From positions 496,001 to 560,000 of the forward strand of contig JBBCIS010000003.1 in the NCBI GenBank assembly GCA_037189845.1: DNA of 64,000 nt, written 5' to 3'. Below the pieces are notes generated by a model. It saw nothing but the letters and a program-made list of their open reading frames with translations, ran no database searches and was not told the DNA's origin. The position numbers and the translations under genes were made by a program. This DNA is from JAMLHH01 sp037189845. Lineage in GTDB: Bacteria; Bacteroidota; Bacteroidia; Chitinophagales; JADIYW01. How positions within the stretch are numbered: position 1 is the stretch's first letter; every line of letters starts with the position of its first letter. Positions 20,523 to 29,344 of this stretch are shown piece after piece.

Positions 20523-20540
20523 GTATCTTCAGGAAATTTT

Positions 20541-20834
20541 TTAATTTTTATTCTTGAGTCTTTCTATTTGTCTTTTCAGGGAATCTACAGCAAGGTCAAC
20601 TGATTCTTCAAATACCTTTGCTGTTTCTTTGGCGACCAGAGTGGTGCCGGGTATATTGGTCTTAATAACTACTACTTTATCTTTTACTTGCGTATTGAGA
20701 TTTTCCATGCTTAATGTTACGCTGGAGTCAATGATCTTGTCGTGAAACAGCGAGAGCTTATTTACTTTCTTTTCGATAAAACTCAATAATTTTTGATCGG
20801 CATCGAAATGCAATGTTTGAATCTGAATTTTCAT
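20541..20834 (-). CDS. hpf: Ribosome hibernation promoting factor, short form
   Basis: A 97-residue protein of the HPF/YfiA family: MKIQIQTLHFDADQKLLSFIEKKVNKLSLF at the N-terminus and the conserved helix AKVFEESVDLAVDSLKRQIERLK near the end. It binds the decoding centre of idle 30S subunits and inactivates ribosomes in starvation. There is no C-terminal dimerisation domain, so this is the short type. It starts 4 nt after xerC, and rpsU-xerC-hpf looks like one operon. Confidence 0.93.
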   Translation of the reverse strand: MKIQIQTLHFDADQKLLSFIEKKVNKLSLFHDKIIDSSVTLSMENLNTQVKDKVVVIKTNIPGTTLVAKETAKVFEESVDLAVDSLKRQIERLKNKN

Positions 20835-20838
20835 AATT

Positions 20839-21726
20839 CTAAGCTTTTGGATGTGAATGTTTAAAAATTTCCTTTAGTTTCTCAATGGAGTTGTGTGTGT
20901 ACACCTGCGTTGAGGCTAAACTGGCATGCCCCAGCAACTCTTTAATATCATTGAGTGGTGCCCCTTCATTGGACATATGCGTTGCAAAGGAATGGCGCAG
21001 CACATGCGGGCTCTTTTGCGTTTTTACATCAATGTACTTTAATTCTTCATGGACGATACGATAGATCAGCTCCGGATAGGCTTTCTGTCCTCTATTGGAA
21101 AGGATAACAGCACCTTCCGGTTGAAATGTATCAAATTTGTTCTGACAGATTTTTGAATAGGTTTGCAATAATATAATTAACTCTGTGCTGACCGGGATAA
21201 ATCTTTCTTTTCCTCCTTTACCGAATATTTTTATCTGCTTCAAAGAAAAATCCACATCTACCCATTTTAGTGTTATCAGCTCACGTCTTCTTATCCCTGT
21301 AGCATAGAATAATTCAAATACTACTCTGTCCCTGTATGACACAAAATCTTCACCTTTTGTTTGTAAATGATCAAACAATTTCTGAACAGATTTTTGTTCC
21401 ATATATTTTGGAAGTCTCTGAGGAATTTTGGGCAGCTGGACTCCTTTCGCCGGATTGGCAACGAGCTTCCCTTTCTTTTGAGAAAACTTATAGAATGTAT
21501 TTAAGGAGGATAATTTTCTGTGGACAGATGAAGATTTGATCCCTTTTTCCACCAGGCTTACGACCCACAGCCTGACATGCTGAACCTGCGCAAAAAAGAT
21601 ATGCTCAATTCCCAAATCAATTAAATAATCTGAGAATTGAGCTATATCTTTTAAATAAGCTTCTACAGTGTGATCCGAGAAGCGTTTTTCGTATATCAAG
21701 TAATCTTTAAAATCTTTTATCATCAT
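20839..21726 (-). CDS. xerC: Tyrosine recombinase XerC-like
   Basis: The 295-residue recombinase has an N-terminal SAM-like core-binding domain (FKDYLIYEKRFSDHTVEAYL) and a catalytic domain with ATGIRRRELITLKW (first Arg), HVLRHSFATHM (H-x-x-R), LLGHASLASTQVYTH (His and nucleophilic Tyr). All catalytic residues are present. It should resolve chromosome dimers at dif with a partner recombinase. The fixed place between rpsU and hpf is a Bacteroidota core arrangement, so it is not a mobile-element integrase. Confidence 0.9.
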   Translation of the reverse strand: MMIKDFKDYLIYEKRFSDHTVEAYLKDIAQFSDYLIDLGIEHIFFAQVQHVRLWVVSLVEKGIKSSSVHRKLSSLNTFYKFSQKKGKLVANPAKGVQLPKIPQRLPKYMEQKSVQKLFDHLQTKGEDFVSYRDRVVFELFYATGIRRRELITLKWVDVDFSLKQIKIFGKGGKERFIPVSTELIILLQTYSKICQNKFDTFQPEGAVILSNRGQKAYPELIYRIVHEELKYIDVKTQKSPHVLRHSFATHMSNEGAPLNDIKELLGHASLASTQVYTHNSIEKLKEIFKHSHPKA

Positions 21727-21785
21727 CTACTTCCACAAGACGGGAAGTATCAAGATAATAAAAGAAAAGATAAGTTCAAAGAGTT

Positions 21786-21977
21786 TTACTCTTCAATTCT
21801 TCTAACCTGATCGCGATAGATTGCTTTTAGTCTTGTCGTACGGTTAGTGATAGAAGGTTTTGTAAAAGACTGTCTTGCACGAACTTCTTTCATGATACCA
21901 GCCTTTTCATATTTTTTCTTGTACACTTTTAGTGCTTTGTCTAAAGAATCTGACTCTCTTGCGTCAATGATAAGCAT
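21786..21977 (-). CDS. rpsU: 30S ribosomal protein S21 (bS21)
   Basis: A 63-residue basic protein with the bS21 pattern: MLIIDARESDSLDKALKVYKKKYEKAGIMKEVRARQSF, followed by a basic tail. S21 sits next to the anti-Shine-Dalgarno region of 16S rRNA; in Bacteroidota it helps sequester it, which agrees with the scarcity of Shine-Dalgarno sequences in this window. It is the first gene of the rpsU-xerC-hpf run and follows the promoter at 22010-22017. Confidence 0.95.
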   Translation of the reverse strand: MLIIDARESDSLDKALKVYKKKYEKAGIMKEVRARQSFTKPSITNRTTRLKAIYRDQVRRIEE

Positions 21978-22009
21978 ATTTTAAAATTTTTACTTTTTAA
22001 AAGGGAGTG

Positions 22010-22017
22010 CAAATATA
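22010..22017 (-). promoter_or_regulatory. rpsU: -7 promoter element of rpsU
   Basis: The minus strand reads TATATTTG at 22010-22017, an exact match to TAnnTTTG, 33 nt upstream of the rpsU start codon. A TTTC lies about 20 nt further upstream in place of the TTTG -33 box. Confidence 0.55.
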
Positions 22018-22175
22018 CATTTTATTTAGAAAAAAGGAAATTATTTTTTGATGAGAAAATGATGTATAAGCATGCAATTGGTAAACTTTAGCAATAGACA
22101 CTTACGATTTTTGATTGAAGATTGATGATTTGCTGATGCTGTACTATAAACGATTCGTATTTACGCAAAAGAGCA

Positions 22176-22216
22176 ACAGGAGGAATCACTCCCGGCGAGA
22201 GGAGGGAGAAACCTGT
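22176..22216. other. GC-rich hairpin of unknown role
   Basis: ACAGG (22176-22180) can pair with CCTGT (22212-22216), and inside this CTCCC (22189-22193) can pair with GGGAG (22204-22208) around GGCGAGAGGA. It stands out in AT-rich surroundings. It matches no riboswitch or RNA class that could be recognised and has no gene immediately downstream on either strand. Confidence 0.35.
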
Positions 22217-22236
22217 AAGAGCACTTGAATGAAAAA

Positions 22237-22266
22237 ATCCCTGACTGAACCATGTCAATCAGGGAT
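22237..22266 (-). terminator. Rho-independent terminator after the acyl-CoA dehydrogenase
   Basis: ATCCCTGA (22237-22244) and TCAGGGAT (22259-22266) form an 8-bp stem extended by TGA/TCA. On the minus strand it is followed by TTTTTTC. It lies about 150 nt beyond the stop of the acyl-CoA dehydrogenase, so that transcript would have a long repeat-containing 3' tail. Confidence 0.7.
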
Positions 22267-22302
22267 GAGATTTGTATTTCTACAGATTTATCTATATTTC
22301 AG

Positions 22303-22407
22303 TTCGACTCCGCTCACTGACCGCAATTTGGTTCCGCTCCACTGACCGAAGTCCGATAATCCGGCTTTTCTCAGTGACTATAAGCGCACTGACCGCAGCG
22401 TGATATA
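22303..22407. repeat. CACTGACCG repeat cluster
   Basis: Three copies of a phrase centred on CACTGACCG occur at 22315-22326, 22340-22351 and 22387-22398. The third continues as CGTGATATA and matches the copy at 38141-38161, where CACTGACCGCAG is followed by TATGACATA. A reversed TCAGTG at 22371-22376 can pair with the third copy. A related CACTGACC occurs at 49163-49170. All are intergenic. Confidence 0.6.
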
Positions 22408-22413
22408 CTTTGA

Positions 22414-23553
22414 CTATTTCAGGATCTGTCTTGCGATGACCAGCTTTTGAACTTCGGATGTTCCTTCTCCGATGGTACATAACTTGGAATCTCTGAAGAA
22501 TTTCTCTACCGGGAATTCTTTGATGTATCCGTAACCACCGTGGATTTGTACTGCTTCAGTCGCTACACGTACGCACATTTCTGATGCATAGTATTTTGCG
22601 AAAGCTGATTCTTTGGTACAAACGCCTTCTCTCATCAGCTTGTCTGCTGCCTGGAATGTCAACAATTTTGCTGCTTCCAACTCTGCCGCCATTTCTGCTA
22701 ATTTGAAAGAGATCCCCTGAAATTCAGAGATCGGTTTGCCGAATTGCTCTCTTTGCTTAGCATAAGTCAAAGACGCATCCAATGCTCCCTGACCAATGCT
22801 CAGGCTCAATGCTGCGATAGAGATTCTTCCACCATCCAACACTTTCATCGCCTGGATAAATCCTTCTCCTACTTCACCCAGGATATTTTCTGCCGGCACT
22901 CTGCAGTTGTCAAAGATCATCTCTGCTGTCTCTGAGCAACGCATTCCGAGCTTATTCTCTTTTTTACCTCCGGAGAACCCGGGTGTACCTCTCTCTACTA
23001 CGAAAGCGGTCATTCCGTGGCTGTCCAGCAGCTCTCCTGTACGCACGATCACTACAGCTACATCACCTGACAATCCATGTGTGATGAAGTTTTTAGTTCC
23101 ATTGATCACCCAATGATCTCCATCCTGCTTAGCCACGCATTGCATACGGCCTGCATCTGATCCGGTATTAGGTTCTGTCAGTCCCCATGCGCCAATCCAT
23201 TCTGCAGTAGCCAATTTGGGCAACCATTTTTTCTTTTGCTCTTCATTGGCAAACTTGTAGATATGGTTGGTACAAAGTGAATTGTGTGCTGCTACTGACA
23301 ATGTCAACGAGCTATCTACTCTGCCTAATTCGATCAAAGCTGTGATATACTCAAAGTAGCCCAACCCTGCTCCTCCGTACTGCTCAGGAATCAGGATACC
23401 CATCAGACCTAATTCGCCCAATGCTTTGAGGGTTTCTACTGGAAAATGTTGTGATTCATCCCATTCCATCACGTGAGGACGAATGTTCTTTTCAGCGAAA
23501 TCTCTCACTGTCTGAGCGATCATTTTCTGATTTTCGGTATATTCAAAATTCAT
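22414..23553 (-). CDS. Acyl-CoA dehydrogenase (short-chain type)
   Basis: This 379-residue FAD enzyme oxidises acyl-CoA to enoyl-CoA in beta-oxidation or branched-chain amino acid breakdown. The three domains are complete. WGLTEPNTGSDAG contacts FAD near residue 135, GGRISIAALSLSIGQGALDA is the signature helix, and IHGGYGYIKEFPVEKFFRD places the catalytic Glu (E in KEF) near residue 359. The C-terminal GEGTSEVQKLVIARQIL is typical. Butyryl- or isovaleryl-CoA-like chain length is likely but cannot be fixed. No ETF genes are adjacent. Confidence 0.93.
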   Translation of the reverse strand: MNFEYTENQKMIAQTVRDFAEKNIRPHVMEWDESQHFPVETLKALGELGLMGILIPEQYGGAGLGYFEYITALIELGRVDSSLTLSVAAHNSLCTNHIYKFANEEQKKKWLPKLATAEWIGAWGLTEPNTGSDAGRMQCVAKQDGDHWVINGTKNFITHGLSGDVAVVIVRTGELLDSHGMTAFVVERGTPGFSGGKKENKLGMRCSETAEMIFDNCRVPAENILGEVGEGFIQAMKVLDGGRISIAALSLSIGQGALDASLTYAKQREQFGKPISEFQGISFKLAEMAAELEAAKLLTFQAADKLMREGVCTKESAFAKYYASEMCVRVATEAVQIHGGYGYIKEFPVEKFFRDSKLCTIGEGTSEVQKLVIARQILK

Positions 23554-23577
23554 GAGTAAGTTTTTTGCGATGCGAAT

Positions 23578-24288
23578 TTAATAAATTGTCAAATAAGGAT
23601 ATAATTTATTGTAAAGACTATCATTGATTGCATATAGTTTTTTCACTTCTTCTATACTTTCGAATGGCTTTACTTTTTCTCTGTAGCCTATTACCTGTTT
23701 TGCAAGTGTCTTTGATATATAAGGATGTACCTGTAATTCTTCCAAAGATGCCTGATTGAGATGAAGCTGTTTAGGTGGCTGTTTTTTAATTTTCAGCTGT
23801 TTCTGAATTGCCTGAAACAAAGAGTCTGAAATTCCATATACTTCCTGTATCTGCTCTGTTTTATAAAATCCGCCCAGTCTTGTCCGGTAGCTTACAATTC
23901 TTTGAGAGAGTACTTCTCCTATTCCTTTCAACCTTTTGAAATCTGCTGCTGTAGCCTGATTGATTTCAAGAACAATAGCTTTTGTTTCCTTTGGTATCTT
24001 TTCTTTCAGGTATTTTTCTTCCTTCGATGGATACTTCGCATAGGAATTTGATTTCAACGAATCTTTCTCTTTTTGCGCCAATGCTTTTGAGCTGTCTATC
24101 TGAGCCTGAAGCTGCGACCACTTCTCTTGATTTTGTACGGTATATTTTTTCTCTTTCTGCTGAGCAAAATAGTTGAAAACAGGGCCTTTGATAAGCGTTA
24201 TCAAAAGGATGATCGATATCATGAAAATGATACCGAATCTTTGCTCTCTAGAAAAATACCATGCTTTCCAAAACGGATACCATTTCAT
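23578..24288 (-). CDS. Membrane-anchored helix-hairpin-helix protein (ComEA-like)
   Basis: The ATG at 24288 is preferred to a GTG at 24294, giving 236 residues. One N-terminal membrane helix (FGIIFMISIILLITLIKG) is followed by a charged coiled stretch and then by three HHH-type units: INQATAADFKRLKGIGEVLSQRIVSYR, LNQASLEELQVHPYISKTLAKQVIGYR and related segments. HHH units bind DNA backbone without sequence preference. The layout resembles ComEA, the DNA receptor of natural transformation, but no other competence gene is near, and general envelope DNA binding is equally possible. Confidence 0.8.
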   Translation of the reverse strand: MKWYPFWKAWYFSREQRFGIIFMISIILLITLIKGPVFNYFAQQKEKKYTVQNQEKWSQLQAQIDSSKALAQKEKDSLKSNSYAKYPSKEEKYLKEKIPKETKAIVLEINQATAADFKRLKGIGEVLSQRIVSYRTRLGGFYKTEQIQEVYGISDSLFQAIQKQLKIKKQPPKQLHLNQASLEELQVHPYISKTLAKQVIGYREKVKPFESIEEVKKLYAINDSLYNKLYPYLTIY

Positions 24289-24292
24289 CCGC

Positions 24293-24328
24293 ACAAAATA
24301 AAAAAAGGGTGCAACTTATGTTACACCC
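24293..24328 (-). terminator. Rho-independent terminator after the OmpA gene
   Basis: On the minus strand GGGGTGTAAC-ATAA-GTTGCACCC forms a hairpin with one mismatch (24307-24328), followed by a TTTTTTTATTTTGT run. It lies 25 nt past the OmpA-family stop and overlaps the start region of the HHH gene. Confidence 0.75.
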
Positions 24329-24352
24329 CTTGAATATTAATATTTATACAAA

Positions 24353-25762
24353 TTAATCTTTAATAGACAATTTGAACTCTGTTCTTCTGTTTTTCGCTTT
24401 GCCTTCAGCAGTTTTGTTGTCTGCAATCGGATTTTTAGAACCAAATCCTACAGAAGAAACTCTGTCAGCAGCGATACCTTTTGAAATCAGGTAATCTGCA
24501 CAAACTTTTGCTCTGTCAGCAGATAGCTTGTCGTTGATAGCATCTGTACCAGAAGCATCTGTATGACCTTCTACGCTTACGCTGTATGCCGGATATTCAT
24601 TCATGATTTTTACTACTTCATCCAATAAAGCGTAAGATTCTTTTTTCAATACAGATTTTCCTGACTCGAATTTTACTGAGCTGGCAATTTGCTGTAGTTT
24701 TACTTTCACTTCTTCTTTTACTTCAGGACAACCTTTGTTAGAAGCAGGACCTGCGACATCAGGACATCTGTCATCTATATCAGCTACTCCGTCGCCATCT
24801 CTGTCCGGACAGCCATTCAAAGCAGGCAGACCAGCTACTTCAGGGCAACGATCTTTGCTATCCACTACTCCGTCACCATCTGTATCAGGTTCAGGACATC
24901 CTTTGAACTGAACTAAACCAGCTACCTGAGGACACTCATCTTTAGGATCAGGAATACCATCTCCATCTGTATCAGGGCAACCGTTGTACTGAGCAAGTCC
25001 GGCGATTTCAGGACATTCATCATCTTTGTCTGCAACGCCGTCACCATCTGTATCAGGACATCCGTTTAATTCCACCAGACCAGGTACGTCCGGGCAAGCA
25101 TCCAGTTCGTCAATCACTCCATCACCGTCTGTATCAGCGGGAAGGATTACTTTTGGTGCTTCTTCTACTTTTTCTTTAGTAATTCTGAAAGTAAAGCCTG
25201 CACTCCAGTACACGTTGTCTTCAAAATAGTCAGTTAAACCAAACATGTAACCTCCTTTGGTATTCAATGCTAAACCGTCAGATAGCTTCCAATTGATACC
25301 TAAACCCACCGGAATACCAAAACCCATTTTAGTTTCTTTGCCATTATCCTGAACTTTTGCTACAGATCCCAATGCGTTGGCAAATAAATACGGAGCAATA
25401 GGGAATTTAGCCGGAATCATATAACTATTGGAGAAGTTATAAGTCACACCCGGACCAAACATCAGCAAATACTTGTTTGCCACCGGAGCTAATTTGTCAT
25501 TCATGATATTGGGAGACAAGATGTTAGCTGTGATACCAAACCCTGACTTAAAGAAATTTCTGGAGATTGTTACATCCGGACCAATTGCCATACTTTTCTT
25601 AAATGAAGAAAATTCATTTAATTTTGGAGTATAAAAATCCAGAGCTGCAGCATTAAATCCTAAAGTCCATTTCTCGGCTGAGAGGTTTTTTTTCTCTTGA
25701 GCACCTGCATTTGTTGCAAGTAAAAGAGCTAAGATTCCACCTAATAAGTATTTTCTTTTCAT
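24353..25762 (-). CDS. OmpA-family outer membrane protein with TSP3 repeats
   Basis: This 469-residue protein has four parts. It starts with a signal peptide (MKRKYLLGGILALLLATNAGAQ), and a beta-barrel of about 180 residues follows. Then come five thrombospondin type-3-like calcium repeats with the pattern DTDGDGVxDxxDxCP..GL..NGCP (about residues 208-345). A C-terminal OmpA domain (SVEGHTDASGTDAINDKLSADRAK) binds peptidoglycan. It would link the outer membrane to the cell wall. The repeats give DNA-level near-repeats at about 24735-25140. It has a strong promoter match and its own terminator, consistent with an abundant monocistronic porin-like protein. Confidence 0.92.
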   Translation of the reverse strand: MKRKYLLGGILALLLATNAGAQEKKNLSAEKWTLGFNAAALDFYTPKLNEFSSFKKSMAIGPDVTISRNFFKSGFGITANILSPNIMNDKLAPVANKYLLMFGPGVTYNFSNSYMIPAKFPIAPYLFANALGSVAKVQDNGKETKMGFGIPVGLGINWKLSDGLALNTKGGYMFGLTDYFEDNVYWSAGFTFRITKEKVEEAPKVILPADTDGDGVIDELDACPDVPGLVELNGCPDTDGDGVADKDDECPEIAGLAQYNGCPDTDGDGIPDPKDECPQVAGLVQFKGCPEPDTDGDGVVDSKDRCPEVAGLPALNGCPDRDGDGVADIDDRCPDVAGPASNKGCPEVKEEVKVKLQQIASSVKFESGKSVLKKESYALLDEVVKIMNEYPAYSVSVEGHTDASGTDAINDKLSADRAKVCADYLISKGIAADRVSSVGFGSKNPIADNKTAEGKAKNRRTEFKLSIKD

Positions 25763-25782
25763 ATTAAAAAATTATATACCCG

Positions 25783-25790
25783 CAAAACTA
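25783..25790 (-). promoter_or_regulatory. -7 promoter element of the OmpA gene
   Basis: The minus strand reads TAGTTTTG, matching TAnnTTTG, 20 nt upstream of the start codon. No TTG is found at the expected -33 distance. Confidence 0.5.
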
Positions 25791-25919
25791 CATCATTTTT
25801 CTATTTATGGCTTTCAGTTTATAACAACCTGCAACTAAACACCATAAAATAATCTTATTTTATGAAAAAAATAACACCTTGATTCTGAAATCAATTCATC
25901 ATATTAAATAAAATGAATT

Positions 25920-26510
25920 ATGCTTTTTCTTGAAAATATAGATCACAAAGAAATATTAACGACATCGTTGATTCTGTTTGCTGTAATAGATATTCTTGGA
26001 TCAGTCCCTGTAATTCTGGATATTAAGGCTAAAACCGGTCACGTAGATGCAAGGCAGGCGACGTTGGTTTCCGGCTTTATCATGTTTACTTTTCTCTTTA
26101 TAGGGAATCAAATCCTCAAGCTGATCGGGCTGGATCTGGCTTCTTTCTCTATTGCCGGATCTATTGTGATATTCCTGATCGGACTGGAAATGATACTCAA
26201 CAGAGATATTTTTCATACGCATGGAGATGCCAAAACCTCCACCATTGTTCCTATTGCTTTCCCACTGATAGCAGGTGCGGGAACTCTGACGACTTTGTTA
26301 TCATTACGTGCAGAGTATGATTTAATTAATATTATTCTGGCGATACTGATCAACCTAATTTTTATCTATATCGTTATCCATTTTATACCTAAAATAGAAA
26401 AGATACTTGGTGAGGGCGGCATATCAGTCCTCAGGAGAGTTTTTGGGATTATTCTTTTATCTATTGCGATCAAGCTCTTCTCCAAAAATCTCAGCATACT
26501 ATTTACATAA
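25920..26510 (+). CDS. MarC-family integral membrane protein
   Basis: A 196-residue protein with six membrane helices and the MarC-family motifs FAVIDILGSVPVI (helix 1) and PIAFPLIAGAGTLTTLLSL (mid-protein). MarC proteins were once linked to multiple antibiotic resistance, but that role was not confirmed and the function is unknown. The gene is divergent from the OmpA gene and convergent with the TonB receptor gene, sharing the bidirectional terminator at 26513-26533. Confidence 0.9.
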   Translation: MLFLENIDHKEILTTSLILFAVIDILGSVPVILDIKAKTGHVDARQATLVSGFIMFTFLFIGNQILKLIGLDLASFSIAGSIVIFLIGLEMILNRDIFHTHGDAKTSTIVPIAFPLIAGAGTLTTLLSLRAEYDLINIILAILINLIFIYIVIHFIPKIEKILGEGGISVLRRVFGIILLSIAIKLFSKNLSILFT

Positions 26511-26512
26511 AA

Positions 26513-26533
26513 AAAGGGGCATAAAGCCCCTTT
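26513..26533. terminator. Bidirectional terminator
   Basis: AAAGGGGC-ATAAA-GCCCCTTT is a perfect 8-bp stem with A-runs on the left and T-rich sequence on the right, so it can work on both strands. It lies between the convergent marC-family and TonB-receptor genes. Confidence 0.85.
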
Positions 26534-26554
26534 CTGTATTGTCAGTAAGCTAGA

Positions 26555-29320
26555 TTACTTTTTCTTAACCCTTTCCAAATCAAATAACAAGGAAGCGTAA
26601 ACCATTCCTCCGATCATTGGAGAACCGAATGCCTCTATGTGTCTGTTGTTAGTGATATTAGAACCACCAACCTGTAAGGTAATATACTTATCAAATTCGT
26701 AAGTAGCGCTCAAATCCAAAAGTGCATAAGAAGAAACTTTTCCATCTCCAAACGGACTTTCCCACCAGAATGATTCCACCCATTTCAGGTTGGCATTGAA
26801 GCCAAATCCTTTTACTAATCTCTGACCACCGATACCGATATTCGCTTTGTTTCTTGGTGTATTGAAGCCCGGCAAGATAGGATCTGTCAGGTCTTTTGTA
26901 TCTATTCTGGAGTAAGTATAGTTAGCATAAGCAGCCAAACCTTTGTAGATATAATAGTTCAATCCGATAGAAGCTCCGTAAGTTTTCACATCCTGACTAG
27001 CGTTGACAGAATACTGATATGCTTTGTACTCTCCCAACAATACCTGATCTACTCCGGATTCTTCACCTACTACGCCAGGTGCTGTTGGTGATACTAATCT
27101 TACGTCACCGATAAAGTTGGAATAAAGGTTAAAGTATGCTGTAAAGTCAAGGAATAGCTTATTCTTGATAATTGCACGATATCCACCTTCAATGGATCTT
27201 ACCTGCTCCTGTTTCAATGGTTTGAAAGATGTAGCTACCAATCTGCTTGGATCTACTTCTAAAGTAGCTTTGTAGTGATCTCTGAAATCGTTCACTGACT
27301 CCAGTGTATAGCTCAAAGGCACTCCGTCAATATTACCCTTTATCGTCAATACGCCTAGGTCAAGCAGAATGTACTGATTTTGTAAGGTAGGAGATCTGAA
27401 TGCTGACTGTGCTGAAACTCTCAGCACGTGGCCTTTGTGCGAGAATACAGCTGAAAGTCTTGGAGACCATTGCAGATCAAAGTTCATATGCTTGTCTGCA
27501 CGAATGGAACCGATCAGCTTTAATTTTTCTTTTACTACATCAAATGTACCCTGAACATATCCACCGGTTTCCCATGTATTCAGGTTTTCAAAAGTGCCAT
27601 CAGCACGCATTGTATCTCTGAAAATACTTCCCTGTGACTGAGGCGAATAATTTCTGAAGGAAGCACCAAAGTTAAAGCTCGCTACTTTTTTAAAGACCAG
27701 ATTATATTGGCCTTCTACATGTTGAATTTTAGACTGATCTGTAAATTTAGATCCTTCTTTCAAATCCGGGTTTGTTACAATTTCATTATATGCCTGTTCA
27801 AATTCAGGAGTTCCCGGCTTCATAAAGCCTGAATTGTAAGCACTGTTATATGCATGTTCTTTTGCAGCTAATACATCTGAATATCTCGGACCGTTTTTGA
27901 ATTCATTTGTAGTACCTCTCAGATAATCAAAGTATTCTTTAATATAGTCACCTACAAAATTGACAAATCCTTTTCTTGCAAGGCCGATCCCTGTAAATAC
28001 TACATCATAAGCATCTCCTGCATTTTCCAATGTAGTGTACGCTTTTAAGAAAAATTTATCTGACTTCAGCTCTACTTTGTGTTGCTGGAACAGGATGTTT
28101 TTGACATTATATCTGTTAGCACCCTGGTAGATCGCAGAACCTCTTCCGAACTTATACAAATAGGACAATTCCATTTTAGGCGTGATATTGTAGTAGAATC
28201 CTGCACTTGCCTTCATGCTCTGAGTGGTATTATCTGACAATTCACTTTCCATATAACCAGGTGCTTTCACTCTTAAAACTCCCGGTAGAGCAGAAGGATA
28301 AAAATCCAGATAAGCATTCAGCTTTCTGAATGTATTCGCCTGCTCTTCATCATCACTGAACTGAAGGCTTCTGACTACGTCACTGATTCTAAGATCTGTT
28401 TCTACTGCACCATATCTGTTCACTATTGAATCATCTGCGATCCAGTCTTTAGCTCTCATGTATGAGAAAGTTACTTTATAGCCAAATGTCTTTTTGCCGC
28501 CTTTATCTTTTCCAAAAGAATTGGCATATCTGACCTGACCATCAAACAATGCTCTGGAGCCTCCTTTTACTTTCACCTGAAGTCCGGGATAGTTAAACGG
28601 ATCTTTAGATATCATACTGACGACTCCCTGAAATGCATTTGCACCATACAAAGCAGATGCAGCACCGGAGATCATCTCAACGCTTGCCAGGTCAATATCG
28701 CTGGCACCTACTAAGTTACCTATAGGAAAATTCAGACCCGGAGCCTGATTGTCAATTCCATCTACAAACTGAACCATCCTTACAGGTGCTGTTGTATTGA
28801 AACCTCTTGTATTGATAATCTGGAAACCAAGTGAAGATGTGGTGATATCTACATCTGCAAGGTTACCCATACTCTGGTAAAAGTTACCGGAAGCTGCAGT
28901 GGCAATCTGTGCAGCATTGATCTTTTGTATAGTGATCGGAGCTTCAATGATTCTTTCACTGACTCTGGAACCGGTAACAACTACTTCCTGACCGATTAAG
29001 ACTGCTTCTTCCAGTGAAATTTCTTTCAGCTCAGAACCGTCATTTACTACTATTTCCTGAGAGATATAACCTACATAGGAAACGATTACTGTAACAGGCA
29101 GCTGAGGAACTTCTATCTCAAATTTCCCGTCTAAATCAGTCACTACTCCCAATTCCGTATCCTTAATCAGAATATTACAACCGATCAGCGGCTCTTTATA
29201 TGCTTTATCTAAAACAGTTCCTTTTAGTTTTGTTTTTTGAGCATATGCCATCTGAAAAGAAAACATGCTCATGACCAGACATAGAGTTAGTGCTACGCCC
29301 TTATATTTTAAAAGATTCAT
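26555..29320 (-). CDS. TonB-dependent outer membrane receptor
   Basis: This 921-residue receptor has a signal peptide (LTLCLVMSMFSFQMAYAQ). A carboxypeptidase-like regulatory domain follows (KGTVLDKAYKEPLIGCNILI...LDGKFEIEVP, about residues 33-110). A plug domain (VVVTGSRVSERIIEAPITIQ, then INTRGFN, VDGIDNQAPG) and a 22-strand barrel ending in an aromatic-poor VKKK tail complete it. It should import a bulky nutrient using TonB energy. It starts 24 nt after the secreted S15/CocE hydrolase, so the two are probably one operon and the ligand may be a product of that enzyme. No SusD partner is present. Confidence 0.92.
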   Translation of the reverse strand: MNLLKYKGVALTLCLVMSMFSFQMAYAQKTKLKGTVLDKAYKEPLIGCNILIKDTELGVVTDLDGKFEIEVPQLPVTVIVSYVGYISQEIVVNDGSELKEISLEEAVLIGQEVVVTGSRVSERIIEAPITIQKINAAQIATAASGNFYQSMGNLADVDITTSSLGFQIINTRGFNTTAPVRMVQFVDGIDNQAPGLNFPIGNLVGASDIDLASVEMISGAASALYGANAFQGVVSMISKDPFNYPGLQVKVKGGSRALFDGQVRYANSFGKDKGGKKTFGYKVTFSYMRAKDWIADDSIVNRYGAVETDLRISDVVRSLQFSDDEEQANTFRKLNAYLDFYPSALPGVLRVKAPGYMESELSDNTTQSMKASAGFYYNITPKMELSYLYKFGRGSAIYQGANRYNVKNILFQQHKVELKSDKFFLKAYTTLENAGDAYDVVFTGIGLARKGFVNFVGDYIKEYFDYLRGTTNEFKNGPRYSDVLAAKEHAYNSAYNSGFMKPGTPEFEQAYNEIVTNPDLKEGSKFTDQSKIQHVEGQYNLVFKKVASFNFGASFRNYSPQSQGSIFRDTMRADGTFENLNTWETGGYVQGTFDVVKEKLKLIGSIRADKHMNFDLQWSPRLSAVFSHKGHVLRVSAQSAFRSPTLQNQYILLDLGVLTIKGNIDGVPLSYTLESVNDFRDHYKATLEVDPSRLVATSFKPLKQEQVRSIEGGYRAIIKNKLFLDFTAYFNLYSNFIGDVRLVSPTAPGVVGEESGVDQVLLGEYKAYQYSVNASQDVKTYGASIGLNYYIYKGLAAYANYTYSRIDTKDLTDPILPGFNTPRNKANIGIGGQRLVKGFGFNANLKWVESFWWESPFGDGKVSSYALLDLSATYEFDKYITLQVGGSNITNNRHIEAFGSPMIGGMVYASLLFDLERVKKK

Positions 29321-29344
29321 AGAATTTGACGTTAGTGGTAGTAA

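Larger units (their letters stand above)
21978..22413. other. 436-bp non-coding stretch with repeats
   Basis: No credible gene is seen here. From left to right it holds the rpsU promoter (22010-22017), an AT-rich phrase TTACGATTTTTGATTGA (22102-22118) that recurs almost unchanged at 55407-55430, a small GC-rich hairpin (22176-22216), a terminator facing the acyl-CoA dehydrogenase (22237-22266), and a tail with three copies of a CACTGACCG-containing phrase (22303-22407). Confidence 0.7.

Noticed and set aside
20839..21726. Tyrosine recombinase as marker of a prophage or integrative element
   Set aside because: Its neighbours rpsU and hpf are core genes in a fixed order, and no att-like repeats or phage genes are nearby, so it is XerC-like.
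22292..22480. 62-residue minus-strand frame rich in Arg and Ser
   Set aside because: It spans the CACTGACCG repeat region and the end of the acyl-CoA dehydrogenase gene in another frame; a chance frame through repeats.
24735..25140. Regular spaced repeats that could suggest a CRISPR array
   Set aside because: They encode five thrombospondin type-3 repeats in frame within the OmpA protein. Units are not identical and there are no unique spacers.
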